Positions 48,565-61,583 are shown, counted from the stretch's first letter. The stretch: DNA of 64,000 bases from Austropuccinia psidii (GCA_023105745.1 JALGQZ010000001.1:54816937-54880936), one strand, 5' to 3'. Numbers and translations are program-made. Notes: a model not told the origin generated them from the sequence alone.

Positions 48565-49618
48565 TTTCAGGTTTGACTATGAAACAATAAGTAAAAATTA
48601 CTAATATTTCACTTATTGTACTATAAATGTCCTCATGAATAATGAATAAGATAAAAAAATAATTATGATAATAAAGAATTATTAGAATTATGGCAGAAAA
48701 AAAATTATATCATTATATAAATATAATAATATAATAAATAAATACATTAATATAAGATAATTAATATATTTAAAATCACTTTATTATTGTTACCAACAAA
48801 TACTAATTGCGTAAAAAACTGTTTTTTATTAATAAAAAACAATTAATAACAATTATATTACTCATATTGAAGCTATAAATTAATATAAATACTAACCATG
48901 ATTTCAAGGGGTTATACCTTGAATATTGTAATACAAACTACATGATTCTTCACGAATGAACTATTAGAATATAACTGTTTGCTTCTTTTTAAGTTTGGAC
49001 CACTTTTACAACGAAGTGGTCAACTGCTCTATTGATTTTATTCAATAAGCCATTACAAGTCCTAACCTTGTTTATAGCTTGTGAAATGAAGTTCATATCT
49101 GTATTACTACAGTGAGTATATGGTTACTTTCTTTTTTGTTCATCTCTCTATTTTGTATATTCCAAGAGATATTAGCTAAAAACCATGAATATATGTGTTT
49201 ACCAAAAAAGTGCATATATTCCGCTTAATTCCTTAATTCTTGAATTTAGAGATTAGCTTTATAGTTGTTTGATACATATATCTTTATGGAGAATCTAATG
49301 GCACAATTCTTTCACATGTTGTTTCATTGGCTTCTAAAATAAATGAGGCTTTGTACTTTTTTAAGGTATTATTACTTATACTTCAGTAATTATTCACTTT
49401 TCAGATATTCCATAAAAGTGACATATGTGTATTTTACCATGGGGAATCTAATGGGGTAATTTATTTCAAATGTTTATTCATCAGATTCTTAGTTAATTAT
49501 GATTTTATGCTTATTTATTGTATTTTACTAATCTTGGAGATAATTATCATAAGTATAATTATTACAGAAATTTTGTTGTGACCTTTTTGGATATGTGGTC
49601 ATATCTAAAAGGCTCACA
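48565..49618 (-). repeat. Element F 3' LTR with internal deletion
   Basis: Both edges match the E LTR (the outer edge is mutated to TTTCAGG). A block of about 0.9 kb, corresponding to E 37068-37957, is missing at about 48894. That block holds the TATA box in E. The hairpin (49187-49221) and palindrome (48817-48844) are retained. Confidence 0.8.
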
Positions 49619-49734
49619 TTCCCTACCACCAAAAAATATTGTACCACAATCTGATATAGTTAATTAGGGTATCATCCACTGTCCTACCTTGTCAATAGAC
49701 TTTGTTAGTCTTTAAGCTCAATAATGCTTTATTT

Positions 49735-52700
49735 TTCAATTCTTGAGGTCTTATTTCATGTCTTAATCTTCTTAGTACTTTATCAGCATTTGTTATATCT
49801 CTCTCAAGTAGCCATTCATCTTCTCGCATTGGATTTCTATACCTTACAAGGAATTCTCTCTTTTTTATTTCTTGTCCTTCTTTCTTTAAGGACCTTCACA
49901 CTTTTCTTTTCCTCTCCTTCATCCAAAGAGGGTATTTCAAGTGGGGGTTTATTTCTTAGTGGAAATAATTCCGTGTCACTTGAGCTATAAGGTTTTATCA
50001 GACTTACAGGGAAAGTTGGGTGTGTATTCATTAGTTCACCTGTGAGCTCCAATTGCACAGCATGAGGTCCATGTAGTGCTTTTATTATGAATGGTCCTGT
50101 AAAGGAATCTTTCAATTTATTTGGTCCTCTGATATTCTTCAAATTAAGAGTTGACACTAGGACCAAGTCTCCTATTTGGAAGTCAGGTGGTTTATGACTT
50201 TTATCCCATCTTTCCTTTGCATATTTGAAAGAATCTTGCATACATCTGTTTGCATGGTGTCTTGCTTTGTCAAGAATTATCTTAAAAATGCTTGCTGTTG
50301 GATGTATACCCACTAAGTCCTTTTTGAGAGTGTAATAAAAAAGTTTTGGATTCCAACCTTTTTCTAGCATTGCTGGTGTTTTGCAAGTAGAATAATGGAT
50401 TGATGTTTTTCCTGCCAGTTCAAGAGCTGGTATTAATGTACACTAATCATGGGTAAAACCATAAGAATCTTCAAATTCTAGTCCATAAGCACAGAATCTT
50501 CTGATCATTTCCTCCAAGGTTTGTATCCTTCTTTCTGCTAAGCCATCAGTTTGAGGATAGTAAGCTGTTGAGAATGACAATTTTGTCCCAAACAAGTTGT
50601 GGAGGTTTGTCCATAATGCTGAATTGAACTTTGGGTCTCTGTCACTTATGATATTTTGGAATAAGCCTGTGTGGCTGATAACCCTATTTCATATCATTAT
50701 GACTGTTTCCATAGCTGTGTCATCTTTGTGACATTGTAGGAACATAGGAGTTTTTCTATACCTGTTAACTAGCACTAGGCATGCATTATAACTTCTGTCT
50801 CCTCCTGGAGGTAGTGCCATTACCCAATCCATATGAGCTATTTCCCAAGGGGATTTTTGTTCTTGGATTTGGATCATCATTCCAAATTTCCTTCCTGTGG
50901 CTCTGTTGGCTTTTTGACATCTTTAACAGGTTTGGGAGTATTCTGCAGCATCTTTCTTCCAATTTGGCCACCAAGAGCAGGTTTTCGCCCCCTCTAGTGT
51001 TCTCTCTTCTGAGAGCTGTCCAGCTGCAACACTATCATGACACTCATGTAAAATAGTGTTTATCAGAGTTTATCTTTTAAGGCCATAACACATGTGTGCT
51101 TTGTTCTATGATAGAGGATTCCATCAAGGAGGTGGAATCTTCCTTCATCATATGCCTTTTTCCATATTTCATCTAATTTTGATGAAAGTGATGGGTCAAG
51201 TCTTTCATTAGAAGCTGGCTTAAGATATGGCAGTTCTTATCTATTTTGTAGCTCTCTTTAACTTGGTTAAAGAATTCTGTGCCAATGTCAGTGACACATA
51301 TCCCTTCTATATGGTGCTCCTCCTGTGGTACCAATGCTGGATTTTCAGCAGTATTTGCTAAAGCACATATGCTAAGACCATCTGCATTTTTATGAATATT
51401 ACCAGATTTATTAACAATATTCATATTTCCTCTATATTCTTGGATAGAAATTCGCCATCTTGGGATATGTCTATTTGGAGTTTTCATATTTAATAGATAT
51501 TTACAGCATTACAGTCTGTAATTACATCAAATACGGTTCCATCCAAGTAATAGGGTAATTTTTCTAAAGCCTACACTAAGAATAGGCATTCCATTTTGCT
51601 TGCTCCATATCTTGCCTCTGTTGACTTTATCTGTCTTGAAATAAAACAAATTGGTCCTTCCACTCGTTTATCATTGATGATTTGTGTCTGGTGCAGTGCA
51701 GCACCTAGTCCTTCTCCACAAGCATCAATGTAAATCTTAAAGGGTAGTTTCCAATCTGGCATTAGAAGAAATGGGGCATTTGTTGAGGAATTTTTCAATT
51801 CTTCATATGCTTTGAGTCTTTCTTCAGTTATTTCATAAACTGTTTGTTGGTCAGAGAGCTTATAATTAGCCATTGTTGAAAGATATTTTATATTTTGTCT
51901 GTAATAACCAGCAAATCCTAGAGATTATTGCATTTATTTCTTTGTTTGGGGCATTGGTTTCAATAGTACTTCTGCTACTTTGTTTTTGTCTATGCCCAAA
52001 CTTAGTCCAGATACCATGCGTCCTAGTGCTTTCAATTCACTGTATGCAAAACGACACTTTTTCAGAGAGACTTTCATGTTTACTGGGACTATTTTTTGTA
52101 AGACTCTTTCCAGTATTGATAGGTCACTGCCCCAAGTCTCTGAGCAAACTATGATACCATCAATATAAATAATCAGCCATCCTTCTGATAATTATTCAGG
52201 AAATATGGTATTCATCATCCTCTGGTAGTGGGATGGTGCATTTTTTATACCAAATGGCATCCGGAGATATTCAAAGATTCCACAGCTGACTATTATCCTA
52301 AGTAGCTTCTTGGAATTGTCTGTTAAGACATTTTGATGAAAACTTTTCAGAGAATCCATGGCTGTTATGAACTTAGCCTGAGATAATTGTATTAATGTCT
52401 CATGGATTCTGGGTATTGGATATCTGTCAGGGATATAATAGGTGTTCAGAGCTCTAAAGTCTCCTACCATCCTTGATTTTTCATTATGCCAGGTTATAAT
52501 GACAGGTGTAGTTACCTCTACCTGTTCATTATGTCCCACTTTCCTTAGTACTCCAAGGTCCATTAGTTCTTTAATTTGTACCTCTAAAGCTTCTCTAGCT
52601 CCTGGGTTGGCTGGATAAGCTGGTCTACTTAATAGAGGTGGATAAGGTTTTTCTACATTAAGAGTTATGTCTACCTCATGTCCAATTATGGCACCTAGTG

Positions 52701-52881
52701 GCTCTTTGTCAGTTGAAAAGGCATTTTTATATTTAAATAAGAGGTCAAATTCATGATTAAAATCTGCCTCTTTTAGCTTTTCAGTGAAAAAATCCATTTC
52801 TGGGCTTTTTTCTTCATTCTTGACAACTTTTATTTGTCTTTTATTATTAAGAAAGCCAAATTTTTGTCTTTTATTGTCACC
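49735..52881 (-). pseudogene. Element F pol relic
   Basis: Same order as E. RT N-terminal half at 52192-52797 ([36 protein letters not shown]). RT and RNase H at 51571-51873 ([18 protein letters not shown], with I for L). RNase H end at 51173-51487, integrase core start at 50689-50880 ([16 protein letters not shown]), integrase C-terminus and chromodomain at 49735-50370. Separated by stops and small indels, for example a TAA after FPE at 52192 and a frame loss near 51190. Confidence 0.85.
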
Positions 52882-53229
52882 TAAACCAGGGGGATTTCAA
52901 TTGGACCTGCCTGCAAGTCCCTTACAAGGATCTTGATTTATATCTCCAAGTTAACTCAGCATTAACTCATATCATATCTACATGTGTATCTCAATGTTAA
53001 CTCATCCTCAACTTCAGTCATATCTCCACATGTATCTCCAAATCAATCCATTCTTCCCTTTTTTCATATCTCTGTAGAGGTCTTACACATTATGAATAGG
53101 GTGATGGGGGTGGGATTTTCCTACAGCTCTAAAGTAATACTGTCAGGTATTTTCAATTTCGCTTCAAACTGAGGAAATTGGATCTTTATATTAACTATTA
53201 TTTTATTTTATTTAAGCTGTTAATTTATA
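52882..53229. other. No recognisable gene
   Basis: Non-element sequence flanking F. It has loosely repeated CATATCT-CACATGTGTATCTC words at 52970-53040; otherwise nothing is identified. Confidence 0.35.
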
Positions 53230-53329
53230 ATATCTAAAAAATTTTCAATTTCATTTAAAAAACTTTAATTAAACTACTTGTATGACTACTTTCAGTTTCT
53301 AACAACTCAAATTTATCAATTTAGCATTT

Positions 53330-53890
53330 AAAATAATAAATTAATTTATTTTTTAAATTAATAAATTTAATGAATTCACTTTCAATAATTTAAATGAATC
53401 CATTGTGATTTAATTTCAATTGTAATTATCAATTACATCAATTCATAAAATTTATTTTTCACATAACCAAATCATTTTTTTTTCAATTAATTAAATTCCA
53501 TTTTCAATCGTTAAATTTCATTTCCAATTTACATAAATTTGTTTCTCAATGAATCAATTTAATTAATTAATTTTTTCATTGAGATTAATTAATTCATTGA
53601 TTCATTGAGATTAATTAATTAATCAAATTGACTAATTGATTCATTGAAAGTAATTAATGAATTAAATTAACAAATTGATTCATTGAAACTAATTAATTAA
53701 TTGATTCATTGAAATTAATTAATTTAATTAATTGATTCATTTCAATTAATTAATTAATTAATTCAATTTGAATTTTAACTAATTAATTAAATTAATTGAT
53801 TCAATTCCATTTCAAATTCATTAAATTAATTAATTCAATTTCAAATCAAGTAAATTAATTAATTGAATTTTACTTAATTAAATTAATCTG
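53330..53890. repeat. AT-rich degenerate tandem repeat
   Basis: Recurring words ATTGATTCATTGA and AATTAATTAATT in irregular tandem, with a period of about 30 bp between 53560 and 53760. Built almost only from TTAA, TTCA and TTGA tetramers, with many self-complementary AATTAATT blocks. It ends about 20 bp before the left arm of the inverted duplication. Confidence 0.7.
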
Positions 53891-53911
53891 TCAAACTAAT
53901 TATTTCAAATT

Positions 53912-54549
53912 CAATAATACATACTTTCTCACTCAAGTTTCTTTTTGATTTCATTTGAAATTAGTTCAATTAGTTAAATGTTTTTTAATTTTTTTGGAAA
54001 TGAATTTTCTATTTTAATTCTCAAACTCATCTATCAAATCTCATACTGACCGGAATCATAGCATTTTTTAATTCTCTACTCTTAATTAATTTTTTTCCAA
54101 CTATCTAATGATTTCATCTATTACTCTTTTCTCAAATAATTAAATTAAATTTTCTTCTTTTATAAAAACTGAATGTATGGGAGTACGTCAAAGAGTGGCT
54201 AAGCTCATTGTAAAATGGGGCTAAGGTTATTCAGTTCTTTTTGAAAAAAATCATTTCTCTGAATTCTTCTTTTTAGTTATTTCCAGCTTTTTAGTTTTTA
54301 ATTTCCATTATCATTCCTAGAAAGTTAAAACAAAAATCTTCCAGAATGCAAAATAGAAAGGCTATTATTTCTGATTCTCAAAGATATCATCAACACTCCC
54401 ACCAAAAAGAAACAAAACAATTAGGTGTTGATTTACAAATCCCTTATCTTAGAAAGTGTAGATTTATATATGATGATTATTTCAATCCTATTCCTCTCAA
54501 TTATCACAGTAGAAAAATTCTAATACCTATCTTTTCAACCAAAACTCCT
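53912..54549 (+). repeat. Left arm of 638-bp inverted duplication
   Basis: Reverse complement of 63363-64000, with about two mismatches (near 54243 and 54535) and no indels. Contains about 430 bp of upstream sequence and the first 60-odd codons of the Tet-like gene. The right edge is sharp, after CCAAAACTCCT. The left limit equals the window end on the other arm, so the duplication may be longer. Confidence 0.9.
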
Positions 54550-54600
54550 TTCCATACTATTTATTTTTTTTCATTTTTTGGAATGGTTTTTTTAATATGA
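54346..54600 (+). pseudogene. Truncated 5' copy of the Tet-like gene
   Basis: Begins MQNRKAIISDSQRYHQHS, identical at the start to the gene at 63566 (minus). Homology stops at about codon 68, at the arm edge; the remaining codons to the TGA at 54598-54600 are fortuitous. It carries the same upstream region as the longer copy. No catalytic residues are included, so it cannot be an enzyme. Confidence 0.75.
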
Positions 54601-55929
54601 TCTTCTTCAATTGAATTGAATTGTGGAAATAAAAAAACTATATATAAATATTGAGCTTTACTGTTTATTTGTTTATTTATTCTCATAATATTTTGTTCTT
54701 TTATTTTTTCAGGAAAACAATATATAAATATGTAATAAACAGTAGATACATACTAATAATTTGAATCTTTTATTAAAAAGTTATTAATTCATCATTTCAT
54801 TTAATTTAAAGGAGAAGAATTTAAATTATGCAAAAAACATGTGTGTTCCCTTAGAGTAGTCCTTCCTCATATTTTCATTTTGGCTTATCAATAACTTCAG
54901 AACTATCTACAAGTGTATCCCAAAGCTATCTTAGAGCTTAGTTCAAAAATATCTATATGTAAGCTACCATACTAAGCTAGGAAAAAAGCTACAAATACAT
55001 CAGTATTGACCTGCCAATCAGCTTAGTATCAAATTAAGTGTGATGAGATAGACCATATGGAACAATAGTAATAAATTCAACTTTCAAATTAAGAATAAGC
55101 ATATTGGGTACCTTTATTTTCAATCAAAGTATTTTTCCCTAAATTAATTTCTTTTATGCAGTGTTATGAAAGTTTCAGAGAAACCTCAATACATGCTGGT
55201 ACTCTTTCTGGTTCAATAAGATGAGAGGATTGAAACTTTTTATGACGAATTGGAAATACTATAATCTTTTTGGAAATATATACATGTTGTCAGTGATACT
55301 ACTATTATGAAAAAAGCTGTTGTTTTATTTCATCCTTTTTTGAAAAGGATAAAATCCATTTGGGAATAATAGCAATACGAATAGTGAAAATAAGATTGCA
55401 ATAACATAATGTATATTTGGATAAGAAAAGGGAATACTCAGCCTAATAGCCAGCAAGATAAGTATAAGGAAGAAGCATCCCAATTTAGTTCACAGAGGGA
55501 TTAGCATAGCATAACACCTTCTCACAAGATTATTGAACCAAAATATACCAATAAATAATTCAATTAAAAACATAGAATTTAATGAAAGAATACCCAGTAA
55601 AATTACTTCAAGAATGACCATGAGATGTATATGCAAGTTGTATATATATTTGACAAAAAAAGGTGGTGCAGTTATTTTTAGACTAAAATAGAGCTTAATG
55701 ATTCTATAATTCCCTTTTTTGATTCCAATATTGGTATCATTCACTGTTAAATAATTTGTAATTTTATGAAATAAAATTTGAGGCTATTAAATAATGTCTT
55801 CTTTTCCCCAGGATTGATTTTCATGTTATAATCTTTGTACTACATGATATTTGGTCCAATTACCATGAGACCAATACACAAGCATTTCCAAAAACAACTT
55901 TTAAACAAATTTTACACCTCTCAAGCATG
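54601..55929. other. No recognisable gene
   Basis: AT-rich. An 84-codon minus-strand open stretch (55490-55744) is hydrophobic but otherwise featureless. Confidence 0.35.
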
Positions 55930-57128
55930 TAATAAGTGTCTTATAATAGCTCCTTGTATCTTTCATAAGAATTATTCATAGCTTTTAGAGTCATTTTAAC
56001 CCCTTAGACACTCCAGTAGTGAATCTAAGTGTCTATGAATACTATAAACTGTATCACTAAGCTTATTTATTTGTTTTTTTCATTCTTGAAAATCTTTTCT
56101 CTTTATATATTTCTGTAGAGACTCTTTTTCGTACCAATTTCCTTCAGTCCTTTTCTCAACTAATCTAGAAATATTGTTGTTTTGAAAAACATTTTTTAGC
56201 CCTTGATATTTCTTATACAGTGTTTTGAGATAAACCTCCCTTGTTGGTAAAAAATGAATTGTTCTGATATTATTTCTTTTCCTAAGTTTGGAAAAATTGT
56301 TTTTACTTTACTTTGTCAAAACTATTATAATGACCATTTCCAATTAATTCCATTACAAATGGAATTTTGAGATTTTGAAGAAAAACTATTTGATTTACAA
56401 CCAAAGCTCCATATGCCTTACAGTATTTTCAATGGTGATTGAGGTAGTATACTTACAAGTGGCTTTTAAAATGAGAACTTTCACACTGAATGCTCATCGA
56501 TAAAAGTTATAAAAGGATACACTTTCCTTGATAAATAATCATTCTTTCTTTTCATTGCTCATAATCCTTAAAGCTATCAGGAATTATATCAAACTCCAAT
56601 TAAATGCTCTGTAATTCCTTCTTTGAATATGGCTTAAAATTAAAAATGATTCTAATGCCTCAATAGTATTAAGAAAATTTGCAATCATTTCAGAAAATCC
56701 CTTTTGTAAGGAAACTTTACAGCTATTTTTTTGAATTTCTCACAGCTGTCCTCTTTAAGGTTGTCTGAAATCTGTAGCTCAAACATAAATTTATGTTTCC
56801 TTACAGAATTCTGCAATTCATTTTACACCTGGCCTGTTTTTTCTTGAATGCATATCATTCATCCACCCTGCCAATTGAAGTCTTCACCTCTCATCAATTA
56901 TTCATTTTTTTGTTGGAAATAGATGTTTAGCTTGTTTCTTTAAAAAATTGGAGTTTTTTTGGATTGAAACAATTTTTTTATGCAAAACAGCTCATTTTTA
57001 AAGGCTTGATTGTACCTGAAAGCCTTTCTGTTAGTTTCTTTCTGTAAATTTCTGTCACATAAAGCTGAAAATTCCCTAGTCAATATTTTATTATTGCATT
57101 CAGGGCTCATGAAAGAATCACCAATCAT
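55930..57128 (-). pseudogene. Unidentified decayed coding relic
   Basis: Minus-strand reading shows long coding-like stretches: MIGDSFMSPECNNKILTREF (57128 downward), then the frame CKAYGALVVNQIVFLQNLKI (about 56430-56370), then FLPTREVYLKTLYKKYQGLK and LVEKRTEGNWYEKESLQKYI (about 56250-56090), and a further LDSLLECLRG piece. Many stops fall where Gln, Trp or Arg would restore reading, and the coding frame shifts at least twice. No family recognised; candidates are a transposase or a lineage-specific host gene. It converges on the left-arm Tet-like fragment. Confidence 0.4.
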
Positions 57129-57129
57129 A

Positions 57130-58606
57130 TGTTAAGCTAATAGAGCCCTTATATACATTGAGATCCATTAAAATTACTTTACCAGCTATAGCTACAGCAC
57201 TTTTACATCATTTACAAATTATTCCCATAAATTTCTAGTGCTTGTTATCCTAGTAAACAAGGTGTGGATTTCCTGAGAGAATATTTTATAATAGAAAGAA
57301 AAATTAATATTTTATTTCAATATAATTTTTCAGCTTATTGAGTTCAATATTTTTCCTTTGTAAGTGCTTATGTTGCCAAATTTCAAAATTCCAGTAATAC
57401 ATACTACATTGCAAGGGTGGCTCCTCGGTACATAATCAGTTTTGTGTAAGCCAGTTATCAGAAGACTCTTGGTTATTTCATACTCAAAGCATAGAATGAC
57501 AGTCCCAAGCTTTGGGACTGAAAAAAGTGTTATTGGATATTTGTACTGCCCTCATTTAAGTCTAAAGAAACCTTTTTTTTGCAAAAAAAGATTATTATTT
57601 GTAGGTTGATTTCTTTAAGTAGTTTTTGAAAACCATCCAAATGTGCAAAAGACATTGACGATCTCAATTGCCACCATACTTTTGAGGGTCAGTAACAGCA
57701 GAGCACTAATGAGTAAAGATTGAATAAATGTTTATTTAGTACTAGTACATATCCACTTGAATCATATTTAGTCTAATGCAAAATGTTGACAATTGGTTAG
57801 TAAAGACCAATGGGACTAACCAACAAGCCAGCCTTGCTACATAGTATTGTACCAACAAAATACTGACATGTCATTAGTTTCCACATTAATAAACATAATC
57901 CTATCTTCATCCAATAATACACCCAAGGTTCCAAAATTAATGATGTACAAGACATAGCCAGCCAAATGTTTCAAAACATTTACAAATTTACAATGTGTTT
58001 CCATCAGCAAAAAGTCTGATTTCAACAAAAAAGAGAAACAGAAACAGAAACAGAAGCCCTGCCCAAGAAACTGCATTGATTTTTGAAAAACCAATTCTCA
58101 CCAGAAAATAGTGCTACTTTCAGCTTTAAACACATTCTCACCATGCTGCTTGCATAGGCTGACTTTCTTTCTAAACCAGCTTTGAGGCACTTTCTTTTTT
58201 TATGTTTAAACAACAAGCAAGGGATAGATGTTTCTGGCCCAGAAGATTCTCTTTTTCAGGGGGAGGGGCTGCATTATAATATTAAAGCTAATAAAAAGTA
58301 AGGTCAGGGTTAAAGATACTCCACGTTTTTATCCACAGAACCCAAGCCATAAGTATCTTTGTATACCTCGGCATTTGGACTAGAGCCCCACGATACACAC
58401 ATTTGAAGTCCATATTTACACAGCCCATTAGGTAAAGCTTGATTTTCAAACAAAAAAAATCATGAATAGCTGCAATTTCCCAAAAACAGCAATGCGCTTT
58501 TAATAGGTCTCACTTTTAAATTTTTGGAGAGAAAAGGTTTGAATAAATCAAACAGCTATGGTTTCTATCCTTGTTATAGCAGCCTGATTGCACCAGCTAA
58601 TTTCAC
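57130..58606. other. No recognisable gene
   Basis: Region 3' of the SR140-like relic. It contains short open stretches at 57837-58216 (minus) without family features. Part may be the former 3' untranslated region. Confidence 0.35.
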
Positions 58607-61489
58607 TCAAGGTTCAGACAATTGTCTATCACTAGGGTGACTAGGCTCCATAACAGCAGGCTTAAACGCCTTGGCAAATCCGGATTGAGAGCGAGAGTTT
58701 CTGATTGGCTCTTCTTTTTCAGCCAATGGTCCACCTGTTAATGGATAAGAATGTTCAAAGACTTAATTATAAGTAACCAGTCAGCACTTAATTGTAAGTA
58801 TGCATACTCACCAAGACATTGTGGTCCTTCAGTTGCCCAAAGTAATGGATCGTCAGCTACCACGCCATCAACGTTGTCATCAGCTGCTTCCGTAGGAAGC
58901 ATGATGCCTTCGCCATTGATTTCATGTTGAGCTTCTTTGTCCTCATCATTGAGTTGTATAAGTCGCTGATTTAGGTCGTCAATTGAAGTCTGGCTAAACA
59001 CCATGAAAGAACTCCAAACATTGACAATGACGCATATTTCTTTTTTGAAGGTTTTTGCTTTAATTCTACCCGGGAACAAGCGGTAAATTAAGTTAAGATG
59101 ATCAAATACATCAGGCAAGAGTTTTTCTAGAATCTGACAATATTTCCATGCATTGGGTAAAGAGTTTGAACTATTGTGTAAAAAGTCTGAGATGACATAT
59201 AGACAAGCCAGTTTTTGAGGAAGTGGTGTCATATCGATCATTAAAGACTGAGCTAAGATTTTGGCCACCTGTATTGTTGCATGCCAAAATCAGCCATTTT
59301 GGCTCATCAATTGGATAAGCCAAAAAAACACCTACTTCATCTGCAGCATCTGCATGATGTAGGGCAAATGCCATACATCAGGCTATTCTCTCTCTCTGAG
59401 GAGTCAAACTTCTGAGCATTGCTTGAAAACGCCTGCAACCATGTTTACCTAGCTTGCCCTTGGGCAATCGATCATTTTCATATTCCTCTGCAGAGTCAGT
59501 AGAATAAATTGAAGCATAACCCTGTGGTACAGTCGGCATCAGCTGCTGAAATATGGAAAAGGCTATTGTGGACTAGTTACTCACCTGATCAGAAAATGGC
59601 GGGGGTGGTGGTGAAGGAGGTCAATAATGTCTATCAATCAGCATCCAAAAAAAATGGTAAGCAGCAGTCTGTTCAAATCTTTTGGGTGTAAACAATAAAA
59701 GTGAATCAGTAGGTAATACAGGGAACGGTTTAGTAGCTTAATTAGGAGTTATTGAGCAAAGTGCATGAAAATACTCACATCACCTTCAACCAAAAAAATT
59801 AAACTTTGGGTTTGATCTCTCTCTTTCCCTCAACGTTCTTTCAAATCTCTCTCCATGTTTGAGAACCTTCTTTGCAACTGTACGGATAAACTTTTCTTCC
59901 TCTTCACTTCCAGGAAGTTTAGGCCATTCATGCAAGTCTTTAGATCTGGACATTGACCTTGAGTAGCCAGATTAATAAGACTTAGAACGAGACCTAGAGT
60001 AATCATAAGAACGCGATCTAGAACCAGACCCATATCTTGCTTGTCTTTTGCTTGAACGGCCTCAATCATCATCATACCATGAGCGTGAGCGTGATTGGGG
60101 GCAACAGAAGGTGCAAGAGTATTTAGATCTACTTTGAGACCTTCTTCTTTGAGTTGGGGAACGTCCATATGGCCTTCTCTTGGGCAAGGGTGAGCGGGAG
60201 GAGAGGCGAGGTTCTCTAGGAAGCTCTAAGTAAAAAGGATGATATGGCAAAATGTCAAATAGCTAAATATCAAAGCAGAATTTAGCAAAAAAATTACTGC
60301 TTATACCGAATTGTGGTTTATGACCTGGAGGCATTGGCATAGCTTTGCCCCAACCCGTTGGTAAAATATGCCCACCCCAATTAAACCCATCTAATTCCCT
60401 ACATGCTTGTTCAGCATCAGAATGCCTAAGTAGCCACTCATTTTAAAGATAAATGAGTAATTTTTGATTGAGTGGAAGACTTGGATCTTGAGCGCCTGAG
60501 CTGAAATATCTCACCGCATATAAGATACAAAACCATTCGAACCGCCCGATTTATTTTGTCACATTGCAACCATACTGTAGCCAGCTCCACCAATGTTATC
60601 ACTCCCACTCCGAGGCCACATGATCTAATGATAACCAAGAACATAAAAATTTTGAGAAAAAAAGTACCAGAGGAAAGCAAAGTTAATAGATGTGATATTA
60701 AGCGGAAAGAAAAGTAGCCAAGGAAAAAAATAGAAACAAAAATAAAGAACCAAATTTGAGGAAAGCTATTGGTCCCCATTTGACGCAGAAGGCACCCAAA
60801 GATTGCTCCGAGATAGTACCAGGTAGGTAGCTGTTTTTAAAGCTAGTTTTACAATACAAAAAAATTAAGATTGCTTGCTTGGTTAACTTGTTTTGCTTCA
60901 ATCAAAGGCATTCAACAACCAACCAGCCAAGGCTGTGATACTCATGCCACAAGGGTCCTTACTAGCTTTTGCTGCAAGCCGAATTTCACGCTCCGCATCT
61001 TTCCTAAAAGTTCAAGAGACATTGAATTAATGACCAAATAAAAAACCATAATATGCACCTGAGAAATATAGCAACAAGTACCTTTTTAGCTCTTCTAAAA
61101 AGCTTTTGACAGCTTTTGGTCTTTTGGCTGTAGTAACGGCAGTGGCCAGGGCTGTCTTGGGAATTGAACCAATAGGTTGGGCAGAAGCAGATGGAGGGTC
61201 TTCACTTGGCGAATCTAATCTTGGGACTACTCTGGGAGCTCCTCCTGCCCTCACAAATGCTGGACCTTGAATTGATTTTCCGTAAGCACCCAATGAGCCA
61301 GTGTTACAAGCCCTATTGCTGCTGCCTCTGTCAGTTCCATCAAATGCAGAGACAAAATCTTCATTTTCTTTGGATGCTAATTCTTCCCCTTCTCTTTTTT
61401 TTGGCTTCAGCTGCTTCCTTTTCCTTGACAAATTTCAACTTTTTTATGGGATCTGAGACAAAGGCATTTAAAGCTTCTTGCGATTTCAT
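58607..61489 (-). pseudogene. U2 snRNP-associated SURP protein (SR140/U2SURP) pseudogene
   Basis: SR140 is a U2 snRNP-associated splicing factor with RRM, SURP and CID domains. Reconstructed exon bounds (minus): 61489-61082, 61003-~60905, ~60832-~60754, 60624-60515, 60425-60307, 60225-59779, 59678-59585, ~59545-59336, 59268-58812, 58734-58607, most with GT-AG borders and introns of about 40-100 bp. N-terminus: MKSQEALNAFVSDPIKKL. RRM: SLGAFCVKWGPIA, IMWPRSGSD, GFVSYMR, DAEQACRELDGFNWGG and GWGKAMPMPPGHKP. Then an Arg/Ser-rich linker, SURP (EEEKFIRTVAKKVLKHGERF, NPKFNF) and CID (PLPQKLACLYVISDFLHNSS). It ends LSEP. Inactivated by in-frame stops at 60559, 60062, 59972, 59621 and 59378, plus one extra base in homopolymers at 61395-61402 and 59792-59798. 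Start of RRM beta-1 not found. Confidence 0.85.
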
Positions 61490-61583
61490 CTTAAATTTTT
61501 GTTTTTGAACAAAGAAATGTGGTATTGATTTTGTTTGGATTTGATTTAGTTTGACATAAGAGAAGAAAGTGGACCTGTTGGGG

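Larger units (their letters stand above)
48565..52881 (-). mobile_element. Element F: 5'-truncated relative of element E
   Basis: Minus-strand fragment containing a 3' LTR, PPT and pol back to the protease/RT linker, where it ends abruptly at about 52881 (the GDNKRQKF segment in E). Gag, the protease active site, leader and 5' LTR are missing. No target duplication can be tested. Confidence 0.85.

Noticed and set aside
53330..53890. CRISPR-like or regulated repeat array
   Set aside because: Units are degenerate, without spacers, and the genome is eukaryotic.
59792..61402. Reading the two homopolymer frameshifts in the SR140-like gene as sequencing errors in a working gene
   Set aside because: Five additional in-frame stops remain, so correcting the homopolymers would not restore the gene, although either run could still be an error.
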